Part shown: positions 10,970 through 20,851 of the stretch, piece after piece
How positions within the stretch are numbered: the stretch's first letter is position 1
Layout of the letters: every line of letters starts with the position of its first letter
Assembly (NCBI RefSeq): GCF_022846655.1
Contig: NZ_AP025667.1
Span: 2,207,001 to 2,271,000, forward strand
Direction of reading: 5' to 3'
From: Streptomyces seoulensis
Lineage (GTDB): Bacteria > Actinomycetota > Actinomycetes > Streptomycetales > Streptomycetaceae
DNA: 64,000 nt
Made by a program: the position numbers and the translations under genes
Notes under the pieces: model-generated
Seen by the model: only the letters and a program-made list of their open reading frames with translations
Databases searched by the model: none
What the model was told of the DNA's origin: nothing

Positions 10970-11788
10970 TCAGGACTTCGTGACCGTCGCCTTGTCGATC
11001 ACGACCGTCGCGTTCGGGGCGCCGTCGCCCTGGCCCGTGCTGTCGCCCGCCTTGGCGATCTTGTCGAGCACCTTCAGCCCGGCCTTGTCGATCGTGCCGA
11101 AGGGGCTGTACTGCGGCGGCAGCGGGCTGTCCTTGTAGACCAGGAAGAACTGGCTGCCGCCGGTGTGCGGCTGCCCGGTGTTGGCCATGGCCACCGTGCC
11201 CGCCGGGTACGTGTTCTTCTTGAGGCTCTTGTCCTTCAGATTCTCGTCCGGGATGGTGTAGCCCGGCCCGCCGGTGCCGGTGCCCGTCGGGTCGCCGCAC
11301 TGCAGGACGTAGATCCCGTTCGTGGTCAGCCGGTGGCACTTGGTGTGGTCGAAGAAGCCCTTGTCCGCGAGGAAGGCGAAGGAGTTCACCGTGTGCGGGG
11401 CCGCCGTCTTCAGGGCCACGCCGATGTCACCGCAGGTGGTGTCCAGCTTCATGGTGTAGTCGGCCGACGTGTCGATCGACATCGCCGGCTCCTTCTTCCA
11501 GGACTGCTTCTTCACCGAGCCCTTGGCCGGCTTCTCGCAGGGGTCCGGCGCCTTGCTCGGGCTCGCGCTCGGCGACGCCCCGGCGGCCGTGTCCACCTTC
11601 TTGTCGTCGTCGCCCTTCATCACGCCCGTCGTGTACAGCGCCACACTGCCGATCACGACCACGCCGAGCACCGACGCGATCACCGAGTTGCGCATGCGCG
11701 CCTTGCGTCGCGAGTCCGTGCGCCGCTGCTGCTGCCGCAAGAACTTCTCCCGTGCGAGCTGACGCCGTCGCTGCTCCTGGCTGACCAC
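10970..11788 (-). CDS. Membrane-anchored cyclophilin-type peptidyl-prolyl isomerase
   Basis: The 272-residue protein has a very basic, Gln/Arg-rich cytoplasmic N-terminus (1-33), one membrane span (about 35-56) and a Ser/Ala/Pro linker. An external cyclophilin domain follows. Cyclophilin motifs include TVNSFAFLADKGFFD, the arginine-bearing HRLTTNGIYVLQCGDP, GTGTGGPGY and GGSQFFLVY, so it probably isomerises prolyl bonds in exported proteins. The canonical FMxQGGD is degenerate (YVLQCGD). The GTG start follows aggagag. It is transcribed divergently from the metallo-hydrolase gene across a 190-base gap that must hold both promoters. Confidence 0.93.
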   Translation of the reverse strand: MVSQEQRRRQLAREKFLRQQQRRTDSRRKARMRNSVIASVLGVVVIGSVALYTTGVMKGDDDKKVDTAAGASPSASPSKAPDPCEKPAKGSVKKQSWKKEPAMSIDTSADYTMKLDTTCGDIGVALKTAAPHTVNSFAFLADKGFFDHTKCHRLTTNGIYVLQCGDPTGTGTGGPGYTIPDENLKDKSLKKNTYPAGTVAMANTGQPHTGGSQFFLVYKDSPLPPQYSPFGTIDKAGLKVLDKIAKAGDSTGQGDGAPNATVVIDKATVTKS

Positions 11789-11978
11789 CGGGTTCTCTCC
11801 TCATGCGTGTCGTGTGCCGACCGGTACGCGTGCGTCCTGTGATCCGACAGGCGCGTGTAGCCCCGTACCGTATATGGGTTCGCTGAGGAAACGGCAGCGC
11901 CGGTAGGCTCTAGGGGCTTTTCCCACCACGGGCCGCCCGCGCGCGAGCCCTCCCGTACCGACACAACGAAGGACGATC

Positions 11979-12686
11979 GTGCTCATTGCCGGGTTCCCCG
12001 CCGGGGCCTGGGGGACGAACTGTTATCTCGTCGCCCCCGCCGCCGGTGAGGAGTGCGTGATCATCGACCCCGGCCATCAGGCCGCTCCCGGCGTCGAGGA
12101 AGCGCTCAGGAAGCATCGCCTCAAGCCCGTCGCCGTCGTCCTCACCCACGGCCACATCGACCATGTCGCCTCCGTCGTCCCGGTCTGCGGCGCGCACGAC
12201 GTGCCCGCCTGGATCCACCCCGACGACCGCTACATGCTGAGCGACCCGGAGAAGGCGCTCGGCCGGTCCATCGGCATGCCGCTCATGGGCGAGCTGACCG
12301 TGGGGGAGCCGGACGACCTCCGGGAGCTGACCGACGGGGCGAAGCTCCAGCTCGCCGGGATGGACTTCTCCGTCGCCCACGCGCCGGGCCATACCAAGGG
12401 GTCGGTGACCTTCGCGATGCCCGAGAGCGCCGACGTCCCGTCGGTCCTCTTCTCCGGGGATCTGCTGTTCGCCGGCTCCGTGGGACGCACCGACCTGCCG
12501 GGCGGATCGATGGAGGACATGCTCGGGTCGCTGGCACGCGTGTGCCTGCCGCTCGACGACTCCACCGTGGTGCTGTCCGGCCACGGCCCCCAGACCACCA
12601 TCGGCCAGGAACGCGCCACCAACCCCTATCTGCGGCAGGTGGCCGCCGGCCAGGGAACCGACCCGGCTCCCCGACGAGGAATGTGA
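11979..12686 (+). CDS. Metallo-beta-lactamase-fold hydrolase (glyoxalase II-like)
   Basis: The 235-residue protein has the binuclear zinc motif THGHIDH (H57, H59, D61, H62). It also has APGHTKGS (third histidine), FSGDLLF (bridging Asp) and SGHGPQT (last His). Together these define a hydroxyacylglutathione hydrolase-like enzyme of the YcbL type. Streptomyces lacks glutathione, so the physiological substrate is more likely a mycothiol or other thioester; this is inference. The GTG start follows gaaggac. hisS begins 10 bases later, so the two are probably cotranscribed, a pairing common in actinobacteria. Confidence 0.9.
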   Translation: MLIAGFPAGAWGTNCYLVAPAAGEECVIIDPGHQAAPGVEEALRKHRLKPVAVVLTHGHIDHVASVVPVCGAHDVPAWIHPDDRYMLSDPEKALGRSIGMPLMGELTVGEPDDLRELTDGAKLQLAGMDFSVAHAPGHTKGSVTFAMPESADVPSVLFSGDLLFAGSVGRTDLPGGSMEDMLGSLARVCLPLDDSTVVLSGHGPQTTIGQERATNPYLRQVAAGQGTDPAPRRGM

Positions 12687-12696
12687 CGAGACTTCC

Positions 12697-13956
12697 GTGA
12701 GCACCTTCAAGGCCCCCAAGGGCACGTACGACCTGATCCCGCCGCAGTCCGCGAAGTACCTCGCCGTGCGCGAGGCCATCGCCGCCCCCCTGCGCGACTC
12801 CGGGTACGGCTACATCGAGACCCCCGGCTTCGAGAACGTCGAGCTGTTCGCACGCGGTGTCGGCGAGTCCACCGACATCGTCACCAAGGAGATGTACGCC
12901 TTCGAGACCAAGGGCGGCGACCGCCTCGCCCTGCGCCCCGAAGGCACCGCCTCCGTGCTCCGCGCCGCCCTGGAGGCCAACCTGCACAAGGCGGGCAACC
13001 TCCCGGTCAAGCTCTGGTACTCCGGCTCCTACTACCGCTACGAGCGTCCGCAGAAGGGCCGTTACCGCCACTTCTCCCAGGTCGGCGCCGAGGCGATCGG
13101 TGCCGAGGACCCCGCGCTGGACGCCGAGCTGATCATCCTGGCCGACCAGGCGTACCGCTCGCTGGGCCTGCGCCAGTTCCGCATCCTGCTCAACAGCCTG
13201 GGCGACAAGGAGTGCCGTCCGGTGTACCGGGCCGCGCTCCAGGACTTCCTGCGCGGACTCGACCTGGACGAGGACACCCTGCGCCGCGCCGAGATCAACC
13301 CGCTGCGCGTCCTGGACGACAAGCGCGAGTCGGTGCAGGAGCAGCTCACCGGGGCACCCGTGCTGCGCGACTACCTGTGCGACGCCTGCAAGGCGTACCA
13401 CGAGGAGGTCCGCGAGCTGATCACCGCGGCGGGCGTCGCCTTCGAGGACGACCCCCGGCTGGTCCGCGGCCTGGACTACTACACCCGCACCACCTTCGAG
13501 TTCGTCCACGACGGCCTCGGCTCCCAGTCCGCCGTCGGCGGCGGCGGCCGGTACGACGGCCTCTCCGAGATGATCGGCGGCCCCGCGCTGCCCTCCGTCG
13601 GCTGGGCGCTCGGCGTGGACCGCACCGTCCTCGCCCTGGAGGCCGAGGGCGTGGAGCTGGACCTGCCCTCCACCACCAGCGTCTTCGCCGTCCCGCTCGG
13701 CGAGGAGGCCCGCCGGGTGCTGTTCGCCAAGGTCACCGAGCTGCGCAAGGTCGGCATCGCGGCCGACTTCGCCTACGGCGGCAAGGGTCTGAAGGCCGCG
13801 ATGAAGGCCGCCAACCGCTCCGGCGCCCGCTACGCGCTGGTGCTCGGCGAGCGCGACCTCGCCGAGGGCTCCGTCCAGCTCAAGGACATGGAGTCCGGCG
13901 AGCAGACCGCTGTCGGCATCGACGAGGTCGTCGCGGAGCTGGAGTCCCGGCTCTGA
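12697..13956 (+). CDS. hisS: Histidyl-tRNA synthetase
   Basis: HisS charges tRNA-His. The 419-residue protein shows class II motif 2 ([14 protein letters not shown]), the histidine-binding signature [15 protein letters not shown] and a C-terminal anticodon-binding domain (about residues 330-419). The N-terminus ([15 protein letters not shown]) is canonical from this GTG start. No T-box or other leader is evident because it lies only 10 bases behind the hydrolase gene. An 11-bp hairpin follows the stop. Confidence 0.97.
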   Translation: MSTFKAPKGTYDLIPPQSAKYLAVREAIAAPLRDSGYGYIETPGFENVELFARGVGESTDIVTKEMYAFETKGGDRLALRPEGTASVLRAALEANLHKAGNLPVKLWYSGSYYRYERPQKGRYRHFSQVGAEAIGAEDPALDAELIILADQAYRSLGLRQFRILLNSLGDKECRPVYRAALQDFLRGLDLDEDTLRRAEINPLRVLDDKRESVQEQLTGAPVLRDYLCDACKAYHEEVRELITAAGVAFEDDPRLVRGLDYYTRTTFEFVHDGLGSQSAVGGGGRYDGLSEMIGGPALPSVGWALGVDRTVLALEAEGVELDLPSTTSVFAVPLGEEARRVLFAKVTELRKVGIAADFAYGGKGLKAAMKAANRSGARYALVLGERDLAEGSVQLKDMESGEQTAVGIDEVVAELESRL

Positions 13957-13979
13957 TCCGAGAGGCATCGGAAGGGCGG

Positions 13980-14007
13980 CGGGCCGGACGTACAGTCGTC
14001 CGGCCCG
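13980..14007 (+). terminator. Intrinsic terminator after hisS
   Basis: An 11-bp inverted repeat (cgggccggacg / cgtccggcccg) with loop tacagt starts 24 bases after the hisS stop. The following 170 bases to the VKOR start hold nothing else I recognise with confidence; CACAAT at about 14123 could be a -10 box. Confidence 0.7.
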
Positions 14008-14179
14008 TCACCGTTCGATCGCCTGTGCTGCCGTGCGAGCGGAAACGGCCGAAAATGGAGTCAGCGTGCCCGGCCCGCTTCGAACTTATCCCCAGCGAAC
14101 GGTGCGCGGGGGCGCCTGTGCGGCACAATGACCGATGCCCGAAGCAGGCCCGATCTATCGAGTGACGGAAACCGGCGTG

Positions 14180-14830
14180 ATGAGCAAGACGACAGTCAAC
14201 GACGTCTCCACGGAGCCCGAACACACTCGCGGCACGGCACGCGCCGAAGGCGGCAGCCGTGCCTTCGCCCTGATGCTGCTGATCACCGGTGCGGCCGGAC
14301 TGCTCGCCGCCTGGGTCATCACGATCGACAAGTTCAAACTCCTCGAGGCCAAGGTCGAGGGCAAGACCTTCACCCCCGGCTGCAGCCTCAACCCGGTGGT
14401 CTCCTGCGGCAGCGTCATGGAGAGCAAGCAGGCCGCCGCCTTCGGCTTCCCCAACCCCATGCTGGGCCTGGTCGCCTACGGCATCGTGATCTGCGTCGGT
14501 GTGAGCCTGCTCGCCCGCGCCCGCTACCCCCGCTGGTACTGGCTCACCTTCAACGCCGGCACGCTCTTCGGGGTGGCCTTCTGCACCTGGCTCCAGTTCC
14601 AGTCCCTGTACCGGATCAACGCCCTGTGCCTGTGGTGCTCCCTGGCCTGGGTCGCCACGATCATCATGTTCTGGTACGTCACCTCGTTCAACGTGCGCCA
14701 GGGCTTCCTGCCCGCCCCGCGTCCGCTGAAGTCGTTCTTCGGCGAGTTCACCTGGGTGCTGCCCGTGCTGCACATCGGGATCATCGGCATGCTGATCCTG
14801 ACCCGCTGGTGGAGCTTCTGGACGAGCTGA
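14180..14830 (+). CDS. Vitamin K epoxide reductase (VKOR) family membrane protein
   Basis: Bacterial VKOR homologues replace DsbB, passing electrons from a DsbA-like thiol oxidase to quinone and so driving disulfide formation in secreted proteins. The 216-residue protein has four to five predicted spans, a loop cysteine pair C68/C76 (PGCSLNPVVSCGS) and the membrane CXXC C150-LW-C153. These are the hallmarks of the family. The ATG at 14180 is preferred over an in-frame start 15 codons upstream because family proteins begin just before the disordered N-terminus. No DsbA partner lies nearby. The downstream gap carries the rarA promoter. Confidence 0.92.
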   Translation: MSKTTVNDVSTEPEHTRGTARAEGGSRAFALMLLITGAAGLLAAWVITIDKFKLLEAKVEGKTFTPGCSLNPVVSCGSVMESKQAAAFGFPNPMLGLVAYGIVICVGVSLLARARYPRWYWLTFNAGTLFGVAFCTWLQFQSLYRINALCLWCSLAWVATIIMFWYVTSFNVRQGFLPAPRPLKSFFGEFTWVLPVLHIGIIGMLILTRWWSFWTS

Positions 14831-14842
14831 GGTCCGGGCCGG

Positions 14843-14865
14843 TTGTCAGTGGCGTGTTCTAGGGT
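14843..14865 (+). promoter_or_regulatory. PafBC/RecA-NDp-type DNA-damage promoter of rarA
   Basis: TTGTCAGTG (14843-14851), 8 bases, then TAGGGT (14860-14865) fit tTGTCRgtg-N8-TAnnnT at every defined position, with R = A. The -10 ends 6 bases before the rarA GTG at 14872, so transcription should begin at or within a base of the start codon, giving a leaderless mRNA. No ribosome-binding site exists between the -10 and the start. Confidence 0.78.
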
Positions 14866-14871
14866 TTCAGG

Positions 14872-16227
14872 GTGGAAGCCGACCTGTTCACCGCCGCAGC
14901 CGAAGAACGCCAGGAGAAGGACCCCGCGGGCAGTCCCCTCGCCGCCCGCATGCGCCCTCGCACCCTGGACGAGGTGGTCGGCCAGCGCCATCTGCTGAAG
15001 CCCGGCTCACCTCTGCGCCGCCTGGTCGGCGAGGGCGACCGCGGCCCGGCCGGACCCTCCTCGGTGATCCTGTGGGGCCCGCCCGGCACCGGCAAGACCA
15101 CGCTCGCCCATGTCGTGTCCAGGGCGACCGACCAGCGCTTCGTGGAGCTGAGCGCCATCAGCGCGGGCGTCAAGGAGGTCCGCGCGGTCATCGACGGCGC
15201 CCGCCGCGCCACCGGCGGCTTCGGCAAGGAGACCGTCCTCTTCCTCGACGAGATCCACCGCTTCAGCAAGGCCCAGCAGGACTCCCTGCTCCCGGCCGTG
15301 GAGAACCGCTGGGTCACCCTGATCGCGGCCACCACCGAGAACCCGTACTTCTCGGTCATCTCCCCGCTGCTCTCCCGCTCCCTGCTGCTCACCCTCGAAC
15401 CGCTCACCGACGACGACGTGCGCGCCCTGGTCCGCCGCAGCCTCACCGACGAGCGCGGTCTCGGCGGCGCGCTCACCCTCCCCGAGGAGGCCGAGGAGCA
15501 CATCCTGCGGGTCGCCGGCGGTGACGCCCGGCGCGCCCTGACCGTCCTGGAGGCCGCCGCGGGCGCCGCCCTGGACAAGGGCGAGAGCGAGATCGGCCTG
15601 ACGACGCTGGAGGAGACCGTCGACCGCGCCGCCGTGAAGTACGACCGCGACGGCGACCAGCACTACGACGTGGCCAGCGCCCTGATCAAGTCCATCCGGG
15701 GCTCCGACGTGGACGCGGCCCTGCACTACCTGGCCCGGATGATCGAGGCCGGCGAGGACCCCCGCTTCATCGCCCGGCGCCTGATGATCTCCGCCAGCGA
15801 GGACATCGGCGTCGCCGACCCCAATGCCCTGCAGACAGCCGTCGCCGCAGCCCAGGCCGTCGCCATGATCGGCTTCCCCGAGGCGTCGCTCACCCTCAGC
15901 CACGCCACCATCGCCCTCGCGCTCGCCCCCAAGTCCAACTCGGCGACCACCGCGATCCAGGAGGCCATGGCCGACGTGCGCAAGGGCCACGCGGGACCGG
16001 TGCCCCCGCACCTGCGTGACGGCCACTACAAGAGCGCCAAGAAGCTCGGCCACGCCCAGGGCTACGTCTACCCGCACAACAAGCCCGACGGCATCGCCGC
16101 CCAGCAGTACGCCCCGGACGCCCTCAAGGACCGCGAGTACTACACCCCCACCCGGCACGGCGCCGAGGCGCGGTACGCGGACGCGGTCGAGTGGACCAGG
16201 AAGCACCTCGGTCGAAAGCGGTCCTGA
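14872..16227 (+). CDS. rarA: Replication-associated recombination protein A (RarA/MgsA) ATPase
   Basis: RarA is a clamp-loader-like AAA+ ATPase that acts at stalled replication forks and gaps. The 451-residue product has Walker [10 protein letters not shown], Walker [10 protein letters not shown], the sensor-1 stretch [12 protein letters not shown] and the C-terminal tetramerisation region ([14 protein letters not shown] and [14 protein letters not shown]). The GTG start gives [14 protein letters not shown], the usual actinomycete N-terminus with a LF motif that could bind a partner. It has no Shine-Dalgarno sequence, consistent with leaderless translation from the promoter just upstream. The rpsD promoter overlaps or follows its last codons. 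Confidence 0.95.
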   Translation: MEADLFTAAAEERQEKDPAGSPLAARMRPRTLDEVVGQRHLLKPGSPLRRLVGEGDRGPAGPSSVILWGPPGTGKTTLAHVVSRATDQRFVELSAISAGVKEVRAVIDGARRATGGFGKETVLFLDEIHRFSKAQQDSLLPAVENRWVTLIAATTENPYFSVISPLLSRSLLLTLEPLTDDDVRALVRRSLTDERGLGGALTLPEEAEEHILRVAGGDARRALTVLEAAAGAALDKGESEIGLTTLEETVDRAAVKYDRDGDQHYDVASALIKSIRGSDVDAALHYLARMIEAGEDPRFIARRLMISASEDIGVADPNALQTAVAAAQAVAMIGFPEASLTLSHATIALALAPKSNSATTAIQEAMADVRKGHAGPVPPHLRDGHYKSAKKLGHAQGYVYPHNKPDGIAAQQYAPDALKDREYYTPTRHGAEARYADAVEWTRKHLGRKRS

Positions 16228-16241
16228 GCGCCCTGTAGACT
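16212..16241 (+). promoter_or_regulatory. Candidate rpsD promoter
   Basis: TCGAAA (16212-16217), an 18-base spacer and TAGACT (16236-16241) form a plausible principal-sigma promoter straddling the rarA stop. If used, rpsD has a leader of about 320 bases. Confidence 0.5.
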
Positions 16242-16569
16242 GCCTCGAAGTGCTGAGTCCCGTGTCCGGGCCCTCGTATCGGGGGAACGGCTCACCAGAG
16301 CGGGACATCCAGCCGGAGAGTCCGGCCCCCGGGCGGGGTTCTCCAGGAGCGTCGCGCACCGTCGAAGGTGTCGCGGGCAGCCCACCACCCTCCGGCAGCG
16401 CCCGGAACCGGTCGGTGGGCCACTCGCGTGCTGCACGTATGTGCCCAGACCGGGGAACGGCTGCCCGGCCCGTCCGCTGCGGACAGGCAGGGTCCCCCCG
16501 GCTGCGGATGCGACCTCCCCTAACCCTGGTGAAGCCGTATTCGCACAGATAAAACGAGGTGTTTGGTTC
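16242..16569 (+). promoter_or_regulatory. Long structured 5' leader of rpsD, no protein gene
   Basis: This 342-base gene-free stretch (16228-16569) has no open frame with Streptomyces codon bias. It is rich in short inverted repeats, for example gcccacc 16380-16386 with ggtgggc 16414-16420, and nested CCGG-type pairs near 16310-16350. S4 represses its own mRNA in several bacteria by binding a leader fold, so this is a candidate autoregulatory leader. I do not recognise a described S4-leader class in it. The ribosome site (aaaacgaggtg) sits just before the ATG. Confidence 0.45.
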
Positions 16570-17184
16570 ATGGCGAACCAGTCCCGCCCCAAGGTCAAGA
16601 AGTCGCGTGCCCTCGGCATCGCGCTGACCCCGAAGGCCGTCAAGTACTTCGAGGCCCGCCCCTACCCGCCGGGCGAGCACGGCCGCGGCCGCAAGCAGAA
16701 CTCGGACTACAAGGTCCGTCTGCTCGAGAAGCAGCGTCTGCGCGCGCAGTACGACGTGTCCGAGCGCCAGCTCGTCCGCGCCTACGAGCGTGCCGCCAAG
16801 GTCCAGGGCAAGACCGGTGAGGCCCTGATCATCGAGCTCGAGCGCCGCCTCGACGCGCTGGTCCTGCGTTCGGGCATCGCCCGCACGATCTACCAGGCCC
16901 GCCAGATGGTCGTCCACGGCCACATCCAGGTCAACGGCCAGAAGGTGGACAAGCCCTCCTTCCGTGTCCGTCCGGACGACGTCGTGCAGGTCCGCGACCG
17001 CTCCAAGGACAAGACGCTCTTCCAGGTCTCCCGTGAGGGTGGCTTCGCCGCCGACGGCGAGACCCCGCGTTACCTGCAGGTGAACCTCAAGGCCCTGGCG
17101 TTCCGCCTGGACCGTGAGCCGAACCGCAAGGAGATCCCGGTGATCTGCGACGAGCAGCTCGTCGTCGAGTACTACGCCCGCTGA
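16570..17184 (+). CDS. rpsD: 30S ribosomal protein S4
   Basis: S4 nucleates 16S rRNA folding. The 204-residue protein has the S4 N-domain and the S4 RNA-binding domain ([32 protein letters not shown] split over about 94-127). The N-terminus lacks the four zinc-binding cysteines of C+ S4 forms, so it is a C-minus, zinc-independent paralogue type. It is a stand-alone gene rather than part of the rpsM-rpsK-rpoA cluster. The ATG is chosen because the upstream frame lies in the leader. A hairpin follows 25 bases after the stop. Confidence 0.97.
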   Translation: MANQSRPKVKKSRALGIALTPKAVKYFEARPYPPGEHGRGRKQNSDYKVRLLEKQRLRAQYDVSERQLVRAYERAAKVQGKTGEALIIELERRLDALVLRSGIARTIYQARQMVVHGHIQVNGQKVDKPSFRVRPDDVVQVRDRSKDKTLFQVSREGGFAADGETPRYLQVNLKALAFRLDREPNRKEIPVICDEQLVVEYYAR

Positions 17185-17208
17185 TCCCAGCCCCGGCGCA
17201 GCACCACG

Positions 17209-17249
17209 GCCCGCCGTCCCCCCGCCTTCCGGCGGACGGGGCGGCGGGC
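17209..17249 (+). terminator. Intrinsic terminator after rpsD
   Basis: The outer arms gcccgccg / cggcgggc extend into an imperfect GC stem closed by a ttcc loop, 25 bases after the rpsD stop. It closes the single-gene rpsD unit. Confidence 0.75.
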
Positions 17250-17377
17250 TCGCGCGTTCCCGGATCCGGCCCCGCGAGCAGCCGGTAATCCGGTACGGAG
17301 CCCTGCCCATGGCGCGATAGGCTCGGTGCCACGACTTTTCAGATGCTCAAGCACGTTTCAGGGAGCTGGTGCGCACA

Positions 17378-17812
17378 GTGTCCGGTGGAGAGGTTGCCGG
17401 GATCCTGGTGGCCGTCTTCTGGGCGATCCTGGTCTCCTTCCTCGCCGTAGCGCTCGCGAGGCTGGCCCAGACGCTCAAGGCGACCACCAAGCTGGTGGCG
17501 GACGTGACCGACCAGGCCGTCCCGCTGCTCGCGGACGCGTCTACGGCGGTGCGCTCGGCGCAGACCCAGATCGAGCGCGTCGACGCGATCGCCTCCGACG
17601 TGCAGGAGGTGACGTCGAACGCCTCCGCGCTCTCCTCCACCGTCGCCTCCACCTTCGGCGGCCCGCTGGTCAAGGTGGCCGCCTTCGGCTACGGCGTCCG
17701 CCGCGCGCTCGGCGGCCGCGACGAGGCCACGCCCGCGAAGACACCGCGACGCACGGTGATCGTGGGCCGGACGGTCCCGGCCACCCGGCGGGGCAAGCGA
17801 AAGAAGGGCTGA
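17378..17812 (+). CDS. DUF948-type membrane-anchored protein
   Basis: The product is 144 residues. One N-terminal span (about residues 5-26, ILVAVFWAILVSFLAVALA) is followed by an amphipathic, methyl-accepting-like helical region (TTKLVADVTDQAVPLLADAST) and a basic tail ending RRGKRKKG. This pattern fits DUF948, whose function is not established. Two GTGs are possible; 17378 is preferred because gggag at 17361-17365 is only 3 bases from the GTG at 17369 but 12 bases from this one. It begins a run leading to alaS. Confidence 0.8.
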   Translation: MSGGEVAGILVAVFWAILVSFLAVALARLAQTLKATTKLVADVTDQAVPLLADASTAVRSAQTQIERVDAIASDVQEVTSNASALSSTVASTFGGPLVKVAAFGYGVRRALGGRDEATPAKTPRRTVIVGRTVPATRRGKRKKG

Positions 17813-17820
17813 GAACCGCG

Positions 17821-18168
17821 ATGTTCCGCCGTACGTTCTGGTTCAGCACGGGCGTCGCCGCCGGTGTGTGGGCCACCACCAAGGTCAACCGCAAGCTGAA
17901 GCAGCTCACTCCCGAGAGCCTCGCCGCCACCGCGGCCAACAAGGCCCTGGAGACCGGGCACCGGCTCAAGGACGCAGCGGTCGGCTTCGCACTCGACGTC
18001 CGCGACAACATGGTCCAGCGCGAGGCGGAGCTTCAGGATGCGCTCGGCATCCACGAGAGCCCCGCCCTGCCCGAGCCCCGGCGGATCACCGCCATCGAGA
18101 ACAACAGCAGCACAGTGAAGTACATCGAGAACACGACGTACTCGTACAACCGGAATGAGGACCACTGA
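17821..18168 (+). CDS. Small conserved actinobacterial protein (DUF6167-like)
   Basis: The product is 115 residues. It starts [27 protein letters not shown], a short hydrophobic stretch with flanking basic residues, and then runs as charged helix to a polar tail. I recognise it as the small protein found between the DUF948 gene and alaS across Streptomyces; no activity is known. It follows the DUF948 gene by 8 bases and its TGA shares a base with the alaS ATG. The tight coupling suggests membrane-proximal partners of unknown role, expressed with alaS. Confidence 0.8.
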   Translation: MFRRTFWFSTGVAAGVWATTKVNRKLKQLTPESLAATAANKALETGHRLKDAAVGFALDVRDNMVQREAELQDALGIHESPALPEPRRITAIENNSSTVKYIENTTYSYNRNEDH

Positions 18169-20840
18169 TGGAGTCGGCCGAGATTCGCCGCCGCTGGCTG
18201 AGCTTCTTCGAGGAGCGCGGGCACACCGTCGTCCCTTCGGCGTCGCTCATCGCGGACGACCCGACTCTGCTCCTCGTCCCGGCCGGCATGGTGCCCTTCA
18301 AGCCCTACTTCCTGGGTGAGGTCAAGCCGCCCTTCTCGCGCGCGACCAGCGTGCAGAAGTGCGTGCGCACGCCCGACATCGAAGAGGTCGGCAAGACCAC
18401 CCGCCACGGCACCTTCTTCCAGATGTGCGGCAACTTCTCCTTCGGCGACTACTTCAAGGAAGGCGCCATCAAGTTCGCCTGGGAGCTGCTCACCGCGTCC
18501 CAGGACAAGGGCGGTTACGGCCTCGACCCCGAGCGCCTGTGGATCACCGTCTACAAGGACGACGACGAGGCCGAGCGCATCTGGCACGACGTCGTGGGCG
18601 TGCCCAAGGAGCGCATCCAGCGCCTGGGCATGAAGGACAACTACTGGTCCATGGGCGTCCCCGGCCCCTGCGGCCCCTGCTCCGAGATCAACTACGACCG
18701 CGGCCCCGAGTTCGGCGTCGAGGGCGGCCCCGCCGTCAACGACGAGCGGTACGTCGAGATCTGGAACCTCGTCTTCATGCAGTACGAGCGGGGCGAGGGC
18801 ATCGGCAAGGACGACTTCGAGATCCTCGGGGACCTGCCGAGCCAGAACATCGACACGGGCCTCGGCCTGGAGCGCCTCGCCATGATTCTGCAGGGCGTGC
18901 AGAACATGTACGAGATCGACACCTCCATGGCCGTCATCGAGAAGGCCACCGAGCTGACCGGTGTCGCCTACGGCGACGCCCAGGCCTCCGACGTCTCCCT
19001 GCGCGTGGTCACCGACCACATGCGCACCGCCGTCATGCTGATCGGCGACGGCGTCACCCCCGGCAACGAGGGCCGCGGCTACGTGCTGCGCCGCATCATG
19101 CGCCGCGCCATCCGCAACATGCGCCTGCTGGGCGCCACCGGTCCGGTCGTCAAGGACCTGATCGACGTCGTGATCGCCATGATGGGCCAGCAGTACCCCG
19201 AGCTCATCACCGACCGCGAGCGCATCGAGAAGGTCGCCGTCGCCGAGGAGAACGCCTTCCTCAAGACGCTGAAGGCCGGCACCAACATCCTCGACACCGC
19301 CGTCACCGAGACCAAGCAGTCCGGCGGCAGCGTCCTCTCCGGCGACAAGGCGTTCCTGCTCCACGACACCTGGGGCTTCCCGATCGACCTCACCCTGGAG
19401 ATGGCCGCCGAGCAGGGCCTCGCCGTGGACGAGACCGGTTTCCGCCGCCTGATGAAGGAGCAGCGGGACCGCGCCAAGGCCGACGCCCGCGCCAAGAAGA
19501 CCGGCCACGCCAACCTCGGCGCCTACCGCGAGATCGCGGACGCCGCCGGCGCCACCGACTTCATCGGCTACAGCGACACCGAGAGCGAGACCACCATCGT
19601 CGGCATCCTCGTCGACGGTGTCTCCTCCCCGGCCGCCACCGAGGGCGACGAGGTCGAGATCGTGCTCGACCGCACCCCGTTCTACGCCGAGGGCGGCGGC
19701 CAGATCGGTGACACCGGCCGCATCAAGGTCGACACCGGTGCCGTCATCGAGATCCGCGACACCCAGAAGCCGGTGCCGGGCGTCTACGTCCACAAGGGCG
19801 TCGTCCAGGTCGGCGAGGTCACGGTCGGTGCCAAGGCCCAGGCGTCCATCGACTCCCGCCGCCGCAAGGCCATCGCCCGCGCCCACTCGGCCACCCACCT
19901 GACCCACCAGGCGCTGCGCGACGCCCTCGGCCCGACGGCCGCCCAGGCCGGTTCCGAGAACCAGCCCGGCCGCTTCCGCTTCGACTTCGGCTCCCCGGCC
20001 GCCGTTCCCACGGCCGTGATGACCGACGTCGAGCAGAAGATCAACGAGGTGCTCTCCCGCGACCTGGACGTGCACGCCGAGGTCATGGGCATCGACGAGG
20101 CCAAGAAGCAGGGCGCCATCGCCGAGTTCGGCGAGAAGTACGGCGAGCGGGTCCGTGTGGTCACCATCGGCGACTTCTCCAAGGAGCTGTGCGGCGGCAC
20201 CCACGTCCACAACACCGCCCAGCTCGGCCTGGTGAAGCTGCTCGGCGAGTCCTCCATCGGCTCCGGCGTACGCCGTATCGAGGCGCTGGTCGGCATGGAC
20301 GCCTACAACTTCCTCGCCCGTGAGCACACGGTCGTCAACCAGCTCAGCGAGCTGATCAAGGGGCGCCCGGAGGAGCTGCCGGAGAAGGTCTCCGCGATGC
20401 TCGGCAAGCTGAAGGACGCCGAGAAGGAGATCGAGAAGTTCCGCGCCGAGAAGGTGCTCCAGGCCGCCGCCGGTCTCGCCGAGTCCGCCAAGGACGTGCG
20501 CGGCATCGCCCTGGTCACCGGCCAGGTCCCGGACGGCACCGCCCCCGACGACCTGCGCAAGCTGGTCCTGGACGTGCGCGGGCGCATCCAGGGCGGCCGG
20601 GCCGCCGTGGTCGCCCTGTTCACGGTGAACAACGGCAAGCCGCTCACCGTCATCGCCACCAACGAGGCGGCCCGTGAGCGCGGCCTCAAGGCCGGTGAGC
20701 TGGTCCGCACCGCCGCCAAGACCCTCGGCGGCGGCGGTGGCGGCAAGCCGGACGTCGCCCAGGGCGGTGGCCAGAACCCGGCCGCCGTCGGCGAGGCCGT
20801 CGACGCCGTCGAGCGCCTCGTCGCCGACACCGCGAAGTAG
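18168..20840 (+). CDS. alaS: Alanyl-tRNA synthetase
   Basis: AlaS charges tRNA-Ala and edits mischarged Ser/Gly. The 890-residue protein has the class II catalytic core at its N-terminus ([20 protein letters not shown]). The editing-domain metal site is HSATH near residue 570 plus CGGTH near 670. A coiled C-Ala region ends with a glycine-rich linker ([17 protein letters not shown]). The ATG overlaps the preceding TGA by one base. ruvX follows 11 bases later, an order (alaS-ruvX-mltG-aroE) conserved in actinobacteria. Confidence 0.98.
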   Translation: MESAEIRRRWLSFFEERGHTVVPSASLIADDPTLLLVPAGMVPFKPYFLGEVKPPFSRATSVQKCVRTPDIEEVGKTTRHGTFFQMCGNFSFGDYFKEGAIKFAWELLTASQDKGGYGLDPERLWITVYKDDDEAERIWHDVVGVPKERIQRLGMKDNYWSMGVPGPCGPCSEINYDRGPEFGVEGGPAVNDERYVEIWNLVFMQYERGEGIGKDDFEILGDLPSQNIDTGLGLERLAMILQGVQNMYEIDTSMAVIEKATELTGVAYGDAQASDVSLRVVTDHMRTAVMLIGDGVTPGNEGRGYVLRRIMRRAIRNMRLLGATGPVVKDLIDVVIAMMGQQYPELITDRERIEKVAVAEENAFLKTLKAGTNILDTAVTETKQSGGSVLSGDKAFLLHDTWGFPIDLTLEMAAEQGLAVDETGFRRLMKEQRDRAKADARAKKTGHANLGAYREIADAAGATDFIGYSDTESETTIVGILVDGVSSPAATEGDEVEIVLDRTPFYAEGGGQIGDTGRIKVDTGAVIEIRDTQKPVPGVYVHKGVVQVGEVTVGAKAQASIDSRRRKAIARAHSATHLTHQALRDALGPTAAQAGSENQPGRFRFDFGSPAAVPTAVMTDVEQKINEVLSRDLDVHAEVMGIDEAKKQGAIAEFGEKYGERVRVVTIGDFSKELCGGTHVHNTAQLGLVKLLGESSIGSGVRRIEALVGMDAYNFLAREHTVVNQLSELIKGRPEELPEKVSAMLGKLKDAEKEIEKFRAEKVLQAAAGLAESAKDVRGIALVTGQVPDGTAPDDLRKLVLDVRGRIQGGRAAVVALFTVNNGKPLTVIATNEAARERGLKAGELVRTAAKTLGGGGGGKPDVAQGGGQNPAAVGEAVDAVERLVADTAK

Positions 20841-20851
20841 GCCGGGCAGTC

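Noticed and set aside
12687..12696. T-box or other leader for hisS or alaS
   Set aside because: hisS and alaS start 10 bases after, or overlap, the preceding gene, and no T-box sequence (GGGTGG) is seen.
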